Source of the DNA: an uncultured Cloacibacillus sp.
GTDB lineage: Bacteria > Synergistota > Synergistia > Synergistales > Synergistaceae
DNA: 7,216 nt
Assembly (NCBI GenBank): GCA_900544635.1
Contig: UQVV01000091.1
Coordinates: 1-7,216 of the forward strand
Direction of reading: 5' to 3'
The notes beneath the pieces were generated by a model. It did not search any database and was not told where the DNA came from. It saw only the letters and a list, made by a program, of their open reading frames with translations. This document shows, in pieces, positions 1-6,900 of this stretch. The position numbers and the translations under genes were made by a program. Positions within the stretch are counted from its first letter, which is position 1. Every line of letters begins with the position of its first letter.

Positions 1-25
1 GTTTTATATGCCGCCGTCGAGGCGT

Positions 26-454
26 TTATTGCCGAGGCTCCCACGGGTTTATGAGCGGGACGCCGGTAGGAACGAAGTCGGCGGTGTTGCGGGTGACGAC
101 TGCCATGCAGTGCGTCAGCGCGGTCGCGGCGATGAGCGCGTCGCGCTCCGAGCGCATGTCCGGCACGTGGAGCCGCGCGCAGCGCCGCGCGACGGCAGTG
201 TCCACGGGCAGCGTCCTCGCCGCGAACTCCGGGAGCACGCGCGTTTCGAGCCAGAGGCGCAGGAGCGCGCCCTGCGCGGCGTCGCGCCGCTCTATACGCA
301 TGACGCCCATCTCGATTTCCATGACGGTTATCGCCGATATGAAAAGCTCCGAGGCGTCCACGCGCGACGCCCACGCCGTGACGTTCGCGTCGGCTTTGCC
401 CGAGGCCGCCTTGCGCAGCTCCGATACTACGTTCGTATCGAGCAGGTACATCAC
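26..454 (-). CDS. vapC: PIN-domain toxin, VapC/FitB-like (type II toxin-antitoxin)
   Basis: Probable Mg-dependent ribonuclease toxin; PIN toxins of this type cleave RNA (often tRNA) when their antitoxin is lost, and act in the cytoplasm. The 142-residue length is normal for the family. The acidic active-site set is visible: D6 in LLDTN, E46 in ITVMEIEMG, D105 in RDALIAATA, and the late TRNTADF motif with N123 and D126. The DTNVVSEL opening resembles FitB-like PIN proteins. The gene overlaps the end of the antitoxin gene, so the two are translationally coupled. The start is ambiguous: the junction reads GTGATG, with GTG at 454-452 and ATG at 451-449, giving 142 or 141 residues. The purine-rich GAGG at 468-465 lies 10 nt from the GTG and 13 nt from the ATG, slightly favouring GTG. 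The frame is intact with no missing catalytic residue. Family assignment is firm; the RNA target cannot be read from sequence. Confidence 0.93.
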   Translation of the reverse strand: MMYLLDTNVVSELRKAASGKADANVTAWASRVDASELFISAITVMEIEMGVMRIERRDAAQGALLRLWLETRVLPEFAARTLPVDTAVARRCARLHVPDMRSERDALIAATALTHCMAVVTRNTADFVPTGVPLINPWEPRQ

Positions 455-705
455 GACAAATCCGCCTCTGCGGCTTTGATTTCCGCCTTCGGCGGCTCGA
501 ACTCGACGTCCTCGACGCCCGGCAGCGAGAGCGCGTCCGCTATGCTGCGGCGGCTGCGCGTGAGCCGTTGGTATTCCTCGAAGCTGAGCAGCACGTGCGA
601 CGGCCGTCCCCTGTCCGTTATGAAGACGGGGCCGCTGTTCGCCGCTTTCTTCGCCTCGCCTGCGTATTGGTTGAATTCTCTGCTTGTTACTGTCGTTATG
701 CTCAT
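451..705 (-). CDS. Phd/YefM-family antitoxin
   Basis: Antitoxin partner of the downstream PIN toxin, 84 residues, typical for the family. The N-terminal part (TVTSREFNQYAGEAKKAA, about residues 5-22) followed by PVFITDRGRPSHVLLSFEEY (about 26-45) is the Phd/YefM DNA-binding and dimerisation fold. The C-terminal part (about 54-84), acidic and proline-containing (LPGVEDVEFEPPKAE), is the segment that in this family wraps the toxin and blocks its active site. Phd-type antitoxins normally repress their own operon, with the toxin as corepressor. The start ATG at 705-703 is well fixed by an AAGGAGG ribosome binding site 8 nt upstream. The stop TGA overlaps the toxin start. Such pairs are often named vapB/vapC, but the fold here is Phd-like rather than AbrB- or RHH-like, so no symbol is given. 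Confidence 0.92.
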   Translation of the reverse strand: MSITTVTSREFNQYAGEAKKAANSGPVFITDRGRPSHVLLSFEEYQRLTRSRRSIADALSLPGVEDVEFEPPKAEIKAAEADLS

Positions 706-713
706 GGCCTCCG

Positions 714-720
714 CCTCCTT
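714..720 (-). promoter_or_regulatory. Ribosome binding site of the antitoxin gene
   Basis: The minus strand reads AAGGAGG, a full Shine-Dalgarno match, 8 nt before the ATG at 705. A second GGAGG lies closer to the start. This is stronger than the toxin's own site, consistent with antitoxin being made in excess over toxin. Confidence 0.8.
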
Positions 721-732
721 GTCTTTGAAGAT

Positions 733-761
733 ATATTACTACATTTGCGAGGCACGGAAAA
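733..761 (-). promoter_or_regulatory. Possible toxin-antitoxin promoter
   Basis: An AT-rich patch on the minus strand holds TAATAT (738-733, 4 of 6 matches to the -10 consensus). TTTTCC (761-756) lies 17 nt upstream as a poor -35. The predicted transcript start near 726 would leave a short leader carrying the AAGGAGG site. The -35 region falls inside the left arm of the inverted repeat at 755-786, as expected for an autoregulated operon. The match is weak and the call is mainly positional. Confidence 0.3.
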
Positions 762-786
762 GTGTGCCGCGCGATACACTTTTCCG
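755..786. repeat. Perfect 11-bp inverted repeat between the efflux operon and the toxin-antitoxin operon
   Basis: The arms CGGAAAAGTGT (755-765) and ACACTTTTCCG (776-786) are exact reverse complements separated by 10 nt. The repeat starts 13 nt after the stop of the DUF1275 gene and sits just upstream of the likely -10 of the antitoxin gene. There is no T-run after the stem on the minus strand, so it is not a standard intrinsic terminator. It could be the operator for the Phd-type antitoxin, a hairpin protecting the 3' end of the efflux mRNA, or both. A small alternative hairpin (GGCAC at 751-755 with GTGCC at 764-768) overlaps the left arm. The repeat itself is certain; its function is inferred. 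Confidence 0.75.
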
Positions 787-799
787 CAGAGGCGGGGCT

Positions 800-1468
800 T
801 TAGACTTTTTCGCGGAACATTAGGACGAAGACCGCGGCGAGTAGGGCGGCGGGGATCAGCGCGGCTTTTATCGAGAGCGCGGAGGTGACGAGCGCTCCGG
901 CGGCGGCTCCTATTATGAAGAAGAGGATTATCCCGAAGTATTCGAGGCTCGAGCGGAGCAGCTCGCGCTCGCCGGTGCTGCGGTACCTGTAGAGGTTCTC
1001 GGTCGCGCTGCGCAGGTTGCCGGTGCACATCGTCGTCGCGTAGGCGCGGCCGTGGACTTTGCGGAAGGCTTCGACCTGGAGCGAGCAGATGAAGGAGACG
1101 ACGACGTTGGCGCACATGTCGGGGACGTCGCCGTTTGGGACGAAGGCGACGGCGGCGAGCGCGGCTATCTCGGCGGCGATGATTACCTGACGCCAGTGGA
1201 TGAAGCGGCTTTCGCGCATGGATTCCTTGACGAGCTCGGCGAGCATGATGCCGCAGAAGAAGGCGGCTATCGGCATGAGGTAGTAACCCGCGCCGCCGAG
1301 GTCGCCGCGCGCGAGGCTGACGCCGAAGAGGACGATGTTGCCGGTCTGCGCGTTGGCGAAGACGTGGCCGCGGCAGAGGAATGTGTACGCGTCGAGGAAG
1401 CCGCCCGCCGCGGCGAGCAGTATTCCGACGCGGTAGGTCTCGGAGGTCTGACGCTTCCAATCCGCCAT
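800..1468 (-). CDS. YoaK family (DUF1275) six-helix inner membrane protein
   Basis: Integral membrane protein of 222 residues, normal for the YoaK/DUF1275 family, whose biochemical role is not established. Family hallmarks are GGFLDAYTFL (22-31), NAQTGNIVLFG (39-49) and, in the second half, TTMCTGNLRSATENL (145-159); the paired TGN motifs reflect an internal duplication. Six hydrophobic segments are visible at about 13-30, 61-82, 95-110, 117-133, 174-194 and 198-217, with a short basic tail (FREKV). The ATG at 1468-1466 follows the adaptor stop by 9 nt. Its ribosome binding site is poor: the best purine run, AAGGA at 1487-1483, is 14 nt away, so translation may depend on coupling to the adaptor gene. 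It is last in the efflux operon, which suggests co-expression with the pump, but membership of the pump complex is not shown. The family call is firm; the function is unknown. Confidence 0.92.
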   Translation of the reverse strand: MADWKRQTSETYRVGILLAAAGGFLDAYTFLCRGHVFANAQTGNIVLFGVSLARGDLGGAGYYLMPIAAFFCGIMLAELVKESMRESRFIHWRQVIIAAEIAALAAVAFVPNGDVPDMCANVVVSFICSLQVEAFRKVHGRAYATTMCTGNLRSATENLYRYRSTGERELLRSSLEYFGIILFFIIGAAAGALVTSALSIKAALIPAALLAAVFVLMFREKV

Positions 1469-1477
1469 GACGCGGCG

Positions 1478-2644
1478 TCAGTTCCTTACGGTCACGGCCT
1501 CTCCGTCGCGCAGGTTGTTGCCGCCGAAGATTATGACTTCGTCGCCCTCGGCGAGGCCGCCGAGTATCTGCACGCGCCCGCCGTCCTGTATGCCGGTCGC
1601 GACTTCGCGCTGCGCGGCTTTGCCGTCGGCGACGACGTAGACGTAGAGGCCCGTCTCGCTCGCGTGGAGCGCGCCTTCGGGCACGGTCAGCGTGCCGGCG
1701 AAGGATTTTTCAACTATCGCGGCCTGTCCGAACATGCCGGGGCGCAGCCGTCCTCCGGCCTGCTTTTCGTTGTCGAGCACTATTTCGACGCTGCTGGTGC
1801 GCGTCGCGGGGTCTACGTACTGGTCGATGCGCGTGACGCTGCCTCCGAAGCTCTCGCCGGGCAGCGCGTCGAAGCGCAGCGTCACGGGCATCCCGACGGC
1901 GACGCTGAATATTTTAAGCTCGGGGACGCGCAGCGTCGCCTTGAGCATGCGCGGGTCGGCGATGTCGAGTATCGGCGACGAGGGGGAGATCATCGCGCCC
2001 GCGGTCAGCGAGTAGTCGTTGAGCACGATTCCGTCTATCGGCGCGCGTATGATGTAGTCGTTTTTTTCGGATTTCACTCGCTTTTCCTCGGCTTCGTACT
2101 GCCGCTCCTTCGCGAGCGCGGCGCGGTATGAGGCCTCGGCGCTGGTGTATTCGGTCTGTATCGCGTCGTACTGCTGCTGCGTGCTGAAGCCTTCTTTGAC
2201 GAGGCGGCTGTAGCGGTCGAGGTCGGTCTTCGCGTTGAGCATTTCGGCGCGCGCTTTTTCCGTATCGGCGCGCGCGGAGGCGGCCTGCGCTATCGTCGAG
2301 AGTATCAGCGCGTCCTGCTGCTCGTGCTCGAGCGTCGCGACGACCTGTCCCTTTTTGACGCGGTCGCCCTGCTTGACGTGGAGCGCGAGGAGGCGGCCCG
2401 TGACGCGCGGCAGGAGCTCGACGCGCTCGACTGCGTCGACCTGCATGTTCTGGACGATGCGGCTCGACAGCGTGCGGTCGGCCTTGAGCGTCTCCGTCCT
2501 GACTATCGGCGTGAGCAGCGACGGGTCGGTGGGCTTGTCGAAGAGCGTCTCCCTTCGCGCGTAGACCCATGTCGCCGCCGTGACGGCGACGAGCGCGACT
2601 ATGATTAAGGCCTTGCCGAAGCGCGGGCGTTTCTGTATCTTCAT
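1478..2644 (-). CDS. RND efflux periplasmic adaptor (membrane fusion protein, AcrA/HlyD type)
   Basis: Periplasmic adaptor joining the RND permease to the outer membrane channel; 388 residues, normal for the family. An uncleaved N-terminal anchor is likely: basic KIQKRPRFGK, then a hydrophobic helix at about 11-28. No lipobox cysteine is seen, unlike AcrA. The first lipoyl half is at about 75-106 (ending VKKGQVVATLE). An Ala/Glu/Gln-rich alpha-hairpin at about 107-197 is the part that contacts the channel tip. The second lipoyl half is at about 198-230 (IIRAPIDGIVLND, ISPSSPILDIAD). The beta-barrel spans about 233-312, including LRPGMFGQAAI, and the membrane-proximal domain runs from about 316 to the end (TVPEGAL, VATGIQDGGRVQI). 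The ATG at 2644 follows the TolC-gene stop by 1 nt. Isoleucine is coded 15 times by ATA, 8 by ATC and never by ATT. Family certain; substrate not deducible. Confidence 0.96.
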   Translation of the reverse strand: MKIQKRPRFGKALIIVALVAVTAATWVYARRETLFDKPTDPSLLTPIVRTETLKADRTLSSRIVQNMQVDAVERVELLPRVTGRLLALHVKQGDRVKKGQVVATLEHEQQDALILSTIAQAASARADTEKARAEMLNAKTDLDRYSRLVKEGFSTQQQYDAIQTEYTSAEASYRAALAKERQYEAEEKRVKSEKNDYIIRAPIDGIVLNDYSLTAGAMISPSSPILDIADPRMLKATLRVPELKIFSVAVGMPVTLRFDALPGESFGGSVTRIDQYVDPATRTSSVEIVLDNEKQAGGRLRPGMFGQAAIVEKSFAGTLTVPEGALHASETGLYVYVVADGKAAQREVATGIQDGGRVQILGGLAEGDEVIIFGGNNLRDGEAVTVRN

Positions 2645-2645
2645 C

Positions 2646-3944
2646 TTATATGCTCTCCCCGTTCCATGTCGTTATCGTTCCCTCCGTCATCTTGAGCGCG
2701 ACGGCGGCTATTATGCAGTTGTACTGCGCGCGGTTGTATTCGAGCTGCGCGGCCGTGAGGTCGGACTGTGCCGTGAGCAGGTCGAGCTGCGGCGTGACGC
2801 CCTCGCGGTAGCCGACTTCGGCGAGGCGCAGAGATTCGCGCGCGAGGCGCAGCGCCTCCGCGGAGGCGGCGAGGTTTTCGCGGTTCGTCTCGATTTCCGT
2901 CCACGCCGTCTCGACTTCGGACTTGATGTCGAGCTCCTTCTGTTCGAGCGCTATCTTGTCCTGCTCGCGCACGGCCTTCGCCTCCATGACGGCGCGGCGC
3001 GTTACGTTGCGGTCGAATATCGGTATCGAGAGGCGTACCTCGGCGCGCCACGTGTCGGAGCTCTCGTCGCGCTGGCGGTATGGGCTGAGCCATCCCGCGG
3101 ACAGGCCCGCGGTCACCTGCGGCAGCATTTCGCTGCGTTCTATCTTTATCTGGTTCGTCTGGTATTTTATCTGCTCTTCGAGCTGCCGGCGGTCGGCGCG
3201 GAACTGTGCGGCGAGCGCGAGCGACTCGGCGCGTCCGCCCTTTATCGCGGGCTCGTAGAGCTCGCCTTCGACGGCGCGGCGCGCGCCGGGCTCGATGCCC
3301 ATGTAGTTCATCAATGAAATTTCGGCGGCTTCGAAGGCTCCGCGCGCCGTCGCGAGCGCCGCGCGGTTTTCCGCGAGCTGCTGCTGCGCGCGTATCACCT
3401 CGAGGCGGTTGGCGAGGCCTACGTCGCACATGCGCGAGACCTCGCGGAGGTGGAGTTCAGACGTTTTTACGGCGTCTTCCTCGGCCTCGATGTATTTCTT
3501 CTGGAGCAGCACGTTGTAGAAGCGCGCGAAGAGCTCGCCGACCGCGCCGTTCTCGCCGTCGGCTATCGCCATTTCGGCTATCGTGCGCACCTGCGGCGAC
3601 TGCGCGCGTATCGCGCTGTTGCGACCGCCGGAGTAGACGACCTGCTCGAGCGTCGCTTCGGCGCTGCGGTCGTCGTCGCGCTCGCCGTCGTTCGTCTGCG
3701 GCTCGCGCTGCCAGCCCGCCGTGCCGTTCGCTGAGACGGAGGGCAGCAGCGTGCCGTCCGCAGCGAGCTTGAAGGCCTCGGCCTTTATAAGCTCCTGCCG
3801 CAGCGAGCGCAGTTCGGAGTTGTTTTTCAGCGTTATCGAGACGGCTTCGGCTATTTTCAGCGGAGCCGCGGCGAAGGACGGGGCCGCGGCGGCAGCGGCG
3901 AGCGCAAGAGCCGCCGCCATGATTCCGATTGTTTTATTCATCAC
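2646..3944 (-). CDS. TolC-family outer membrane efflux channel
   Basis: Outer membrane factor forming the trimeric exit duct of the pump; 432 residues, usual for the family. A Sec signal peptide is clear: NKT, an Ala/Leu-rich core, then PSFA-AAP, with likely cleavage near residue 25. The mature protein shows the expected internal duplication. VVYSGGRNSAIRAQ (102-115) pairs with IPIFDRNVTRRAV (307-319). VGLANRLEVIRAQQQLAE (175-192) pairs with EGVTPQLDLLTAQSDLTA (381-398). Each half has a polar stretch before its second strand (about 78-97 and 285-299), probably the extracellular loops. Long Ala/Glu/Arg-rich helices make the periplasmic tunnel. There is no lipobox. The junction reads GTGATG, with the permease TGA overlapping it; GGGAGG at 3955-3950 is 8 nt from the ATG at 3941-3939 and 5 nt from the GTG at 3944, so ATG (431 residues, MNKT...) is the likelier start. 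Confidence 0.96.
   Translation of the reverse strand: MMNKTIGIMAAALALAAAAAAPSFAAAPLKIAEAVSITLKNNSELRSLRQELIKAEAFKLAADGTLLPSVSANGTAGWQREPQTNDGERDDDRSAEATLEQVVYSGGRNSAIRAQSPQVRTIAEMAIADGENGAVGELFARFYNVLLQKKYIEAEEDAVKTSELHLREVSRMCDVGLANRLEVIRAQQQLAENRAALATARGAFEAAEISLMNYMGIEPGARRAVEGELYEPAIKGGRAESLALAAQFRADRRQLEEQIKYQTNQIKIERSEMLPQVTAGLSAGWLSPYRQRDESSDTWRAEVRLSIPIFDRNVTRRAVMEAKAVREQDKIALEQKELDIKSEVETAWTEIETNRENLAASAEALRLARESLRLAEVGYREGVTPQLDLLTAQSDLTAAQLEYNRAQYNCIIAAVALKMTEGTITTWNGESI
2653..2660 (-). promoter_or_regulatory. Ribosome binding site of the adaptor gene
   Basis: The minus strand reads GGGGAGAG, 8 nt before the adaptor ATG at 2644. It lies inside the last codons of the TolC-family gene, so the adaptor is translated directly after the channel from the same mRNA. 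It supports the chosen start. Confidence 0.7.
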
Positions 3945-6900
3945 GCGCCCCTCCCATGACTTTTCAGACGCCTGTATGCGTTGAAGCGCCGTATCGAAGC
4001 TTTAACCCTGTCGGTGATGTCGTCGAAAATCAGATAGACGACGGGAATGACGAGCAGCGTCAGCAGCGTCGAGGTCGTCAGCCCTCCGATGACCGCGACG
4101 GACATCGGCTGGCGCGTCTCGCCGCCCTCGGAGAGCGCGAGCGCGACGGGCAGCGAGCCTATGAGCGTCGAAATGGTGGTCATCAGTATCGCGCGCAGGC
4201 GCAGCGGCCCGGCCTTGAGGACGGCGGTGATTTTGTCGTCGCCCGCGGCGCGCAGCTGGTTTATGACGTCGACGAGCAGAATCGCGTTGTTGACGACGAC
4301 GCCGACGAGCAGGATTATCCCCATGAAGCTCATGACGGAGATGCGCAGCCCGCCGAGCGCGAGCAGCCCGAAGGAGCCCGCCGTCATCAGCGGCAGCGAG
4401 AACATGACCGTCAGCGGGTGGATGAACGACTCGAACTGTATCGCCATCACCATGTAGACGAGCATTATCGCGAATATCAGCGCGACGGTCATGTAGCGGA
4501 AGCTTTCGCGCATGTCCTCGGAGTCTCCCGTCGGCACCATGCTGTACATGCCGTCCTTGGGCGCGTACTTCATGAAGACCTGCTGCATTATCTCTATTCC
4601 TTCGCCGGGCGAGATGCCGTCGACGTTGGCTTCGATTTCTATCGAGTGCTGGCGGTTGTAGCGCGTTATGACGTTCGGCGCCATGCCTATTGAGCTCGTT
4701 ATGACGCCCTCGGCCGGTATCGTGTCGCCGCCCTGCGTCGTTATCAGCGTCTTGAGGACCTTCTCCGGGTCGTCGCGCCCGCTGAGCTCGGAGCGCAGGC
4801 GGATGTCGTAGCGGTAGCCGCGGTCGTTGAAGGTTCCCGCGTCGTCGCCGCCGAACCACGTCAGCATCTCGTCGGAGAGGTCGCGTATGCTTATGTTGAG
4901 GTCGTCCGCGAGGCCGCGGTTAAGCGCGAGATTGATGCGCGGCTTGTTCATCTGCAGGTCCGTCGTTATGTCGACGAGGCCGCGCGCGTTCTCCGTCAGG
5001 TCCTTCTTTATCAGGTCGCCGAGCGCCGCGAGCTCTTCGCTGGTCGGCCCCATGACGACGAGCGATATGTCGGAGCTGCCCCACGTGCCCATCTTGATGT
5101 CCGCGTCGCGGTAGCGCGAGAGCTCCTCGCGCAGGCCGCGCATTATGACTGCGGCGCGCGGGCGCAGCGCGCGGTCGATGAGCTCGATGTTTATCGTCGA
5201 TTTGTAGACCTCCTCGCCGCGTCCGCTGCCTATTTCGCCGTAGGTGTAGGCGACGTATTTGTTCTGCTGGATGAGGTCGACCATTTCCTTCGTTATGTCG
5301 GTCGTCACCTCGAGCGAGGTGTCCGCCGGAAGCTCGAGCTCGACGCGCAGGCGGCCCTGGTCCTCCGACGGGAAGAACTCCGTGCCGAGGTTGAATGCGA
5401 AGACCATGCCGAGGATGAAGAGCGCTATGCCGGACGAAAGCACGAGCGCGCGGTGGCGCACCGCGAAGCCGAGCGCCCGCTCGTACTGCTCCTCGAGGCG
5501 CAGGAACGGGCGTTCGAGCGCGATTTCGAGGAGCGTCGGCTTATGCGAACGCCCCATGATGCGCGAGCAGAGGAAGGGCGTCAGCGTGACGGCGATGACG
5601 AGCGATATGGCTATCGTCGTCGAGACGGTCACGCCGAAGGCGTTGAAGTAGCGGCCCATCATTCCGCCCATGAAGGCGACGGGGACGAAGACGGCGAGCG
5701 TCGTGGCCGCGCCCGCGACGACGGCGAAGGCTATCTCGTTCGTGCCGTCCTCCGAGGCGCGGAAGGCGCTCTTGCCCATCGACTTGTGGCGCGAGATGTT
5801 CTCCATTATGACCGTCGTCGCGTCGACGACCATGCCGACGGCGAGCGAAATGCCCATCATCGACATGTTGTTTATCGTTATTCCCATTAAATACAGGACG
5901 GACATGCTGCCGAGAAGGCAGACGGGAATGCTTATGCAGGCGATTATCGTCGCGCGTATCGTGCGCAGGAATACGAACATGATGAGCGCCGTCAGGATTA
6001 TCGAGGCTATGATGTCGCCGAAGACGCCGTTCATCGAGCGCATGATGAAGCGCGCGTTGTCGGAGACGACGACGAGCGTCGTGCCGACCGGCGCTGTCTT
6101 GTTCAGCTCCGCGATGCGCTCGTGCATGAGGCGCGAGAGCGCAACTTCGTTAGCGCCGCGCTGCTTGCGGATGCTGACCATGATGGCGGGCTTGCCCTCG
6201 TATATCGACGAGCTGCGCGCGTCCTCGAGGCCGTCCTCGACGCGCGCCACGTCGCGCAGCCGTATGACCGCGCCGTCGCGCACCGCGATGGGCAGGTATT
6301 CGAGCTCCGCGGCGGAGGCGTACTCGCCGATGATGCGTATGCCGTACTCCTTCGTCCCCGTCTCGACGCGCCCCGCGGGCAGCTCGACGTGCTTGTTGTA
6401 TATAGCGTCCTTGATTTCCTTCGTGGTTATGCGGTAGCCCTCGAGCGCCTCGGGGTTGAGCCAGACGCGCATCTCGCGCTCGCGGAAGCCGGGGAGCTGC
6501 ACGCCGCCGACGCCGCGCACCGTCTGGAGGCGCTCCTGCACGACCTGGTCGACGTAGCGCGAGAGCGTCTTCATGTCCGTGCGCCCGTCGTTCTTGACCG
6601 CGACGCGCATAATCGGGCGGTCGCTCGGGTCGAACTTGTCTATTTCAGGCTCGTCGCAGTCGTCCGGCAGCGAGCCGAGCGCGCGGCTCACCTTGTTGCG
6701 CACGTCCGCGGTCGCGAAGTCTATGTCGCGGTCAAGCTCGAACTCCACGACGATGACGGAGCGCCCCTCGTAGCTGCTCGAGCTCATGCTCTTGATTCCT
6801 TCGATTGTGTTGATGCGCGATTCGAGCACGTCCGTCACGTCGTTGTCGACGATGGCGGGGCTCGCGCCCTCGAGCGTCGTGCGCACGACGACTATCGGGA

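Noticed and set aside
1..25. Terminator or further gene after the toxin stop
   Set aside because: Only 25 nt remain and no hairpin with a T-run or credible coding start can be supported.
755..786. Classical rho-independent terminator for the efflux operon
   Set aside because: The stem is good but the sequence after it on the minus strand is TGCCTCGC, with no T-run; the only T-run is inside the 3' arm of the stem. Recorded as an inverted repeat of uncertain role instead.
8..823. Plus-strand frame across the toxin-antitoxin genes and the gap
   Set aside because: It runs antisense to both intact toxin-antitoxin genes and through the inverted repeat, and it has no family resemblance.
1052..2131. 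Long plus-strand open frame opposite the DUF1275 and adaptor genes
   Set aside because: It is antisense to two strongly recognisable proteins, has low-complexity Glu/Asp/Ala/Val/Arg composition and no family signal. High GC with few AT-rich stops on the opposite strand explains it.
3206..3772. Arg-rich plus-strand frame opposite the TolC-family gene
   Set aside because: Extreme Arg/Ala/Ser composition is typical of an out-of-frame reading of GC-rich coding DNA; the opposite strand has a clear outer membrane factor.
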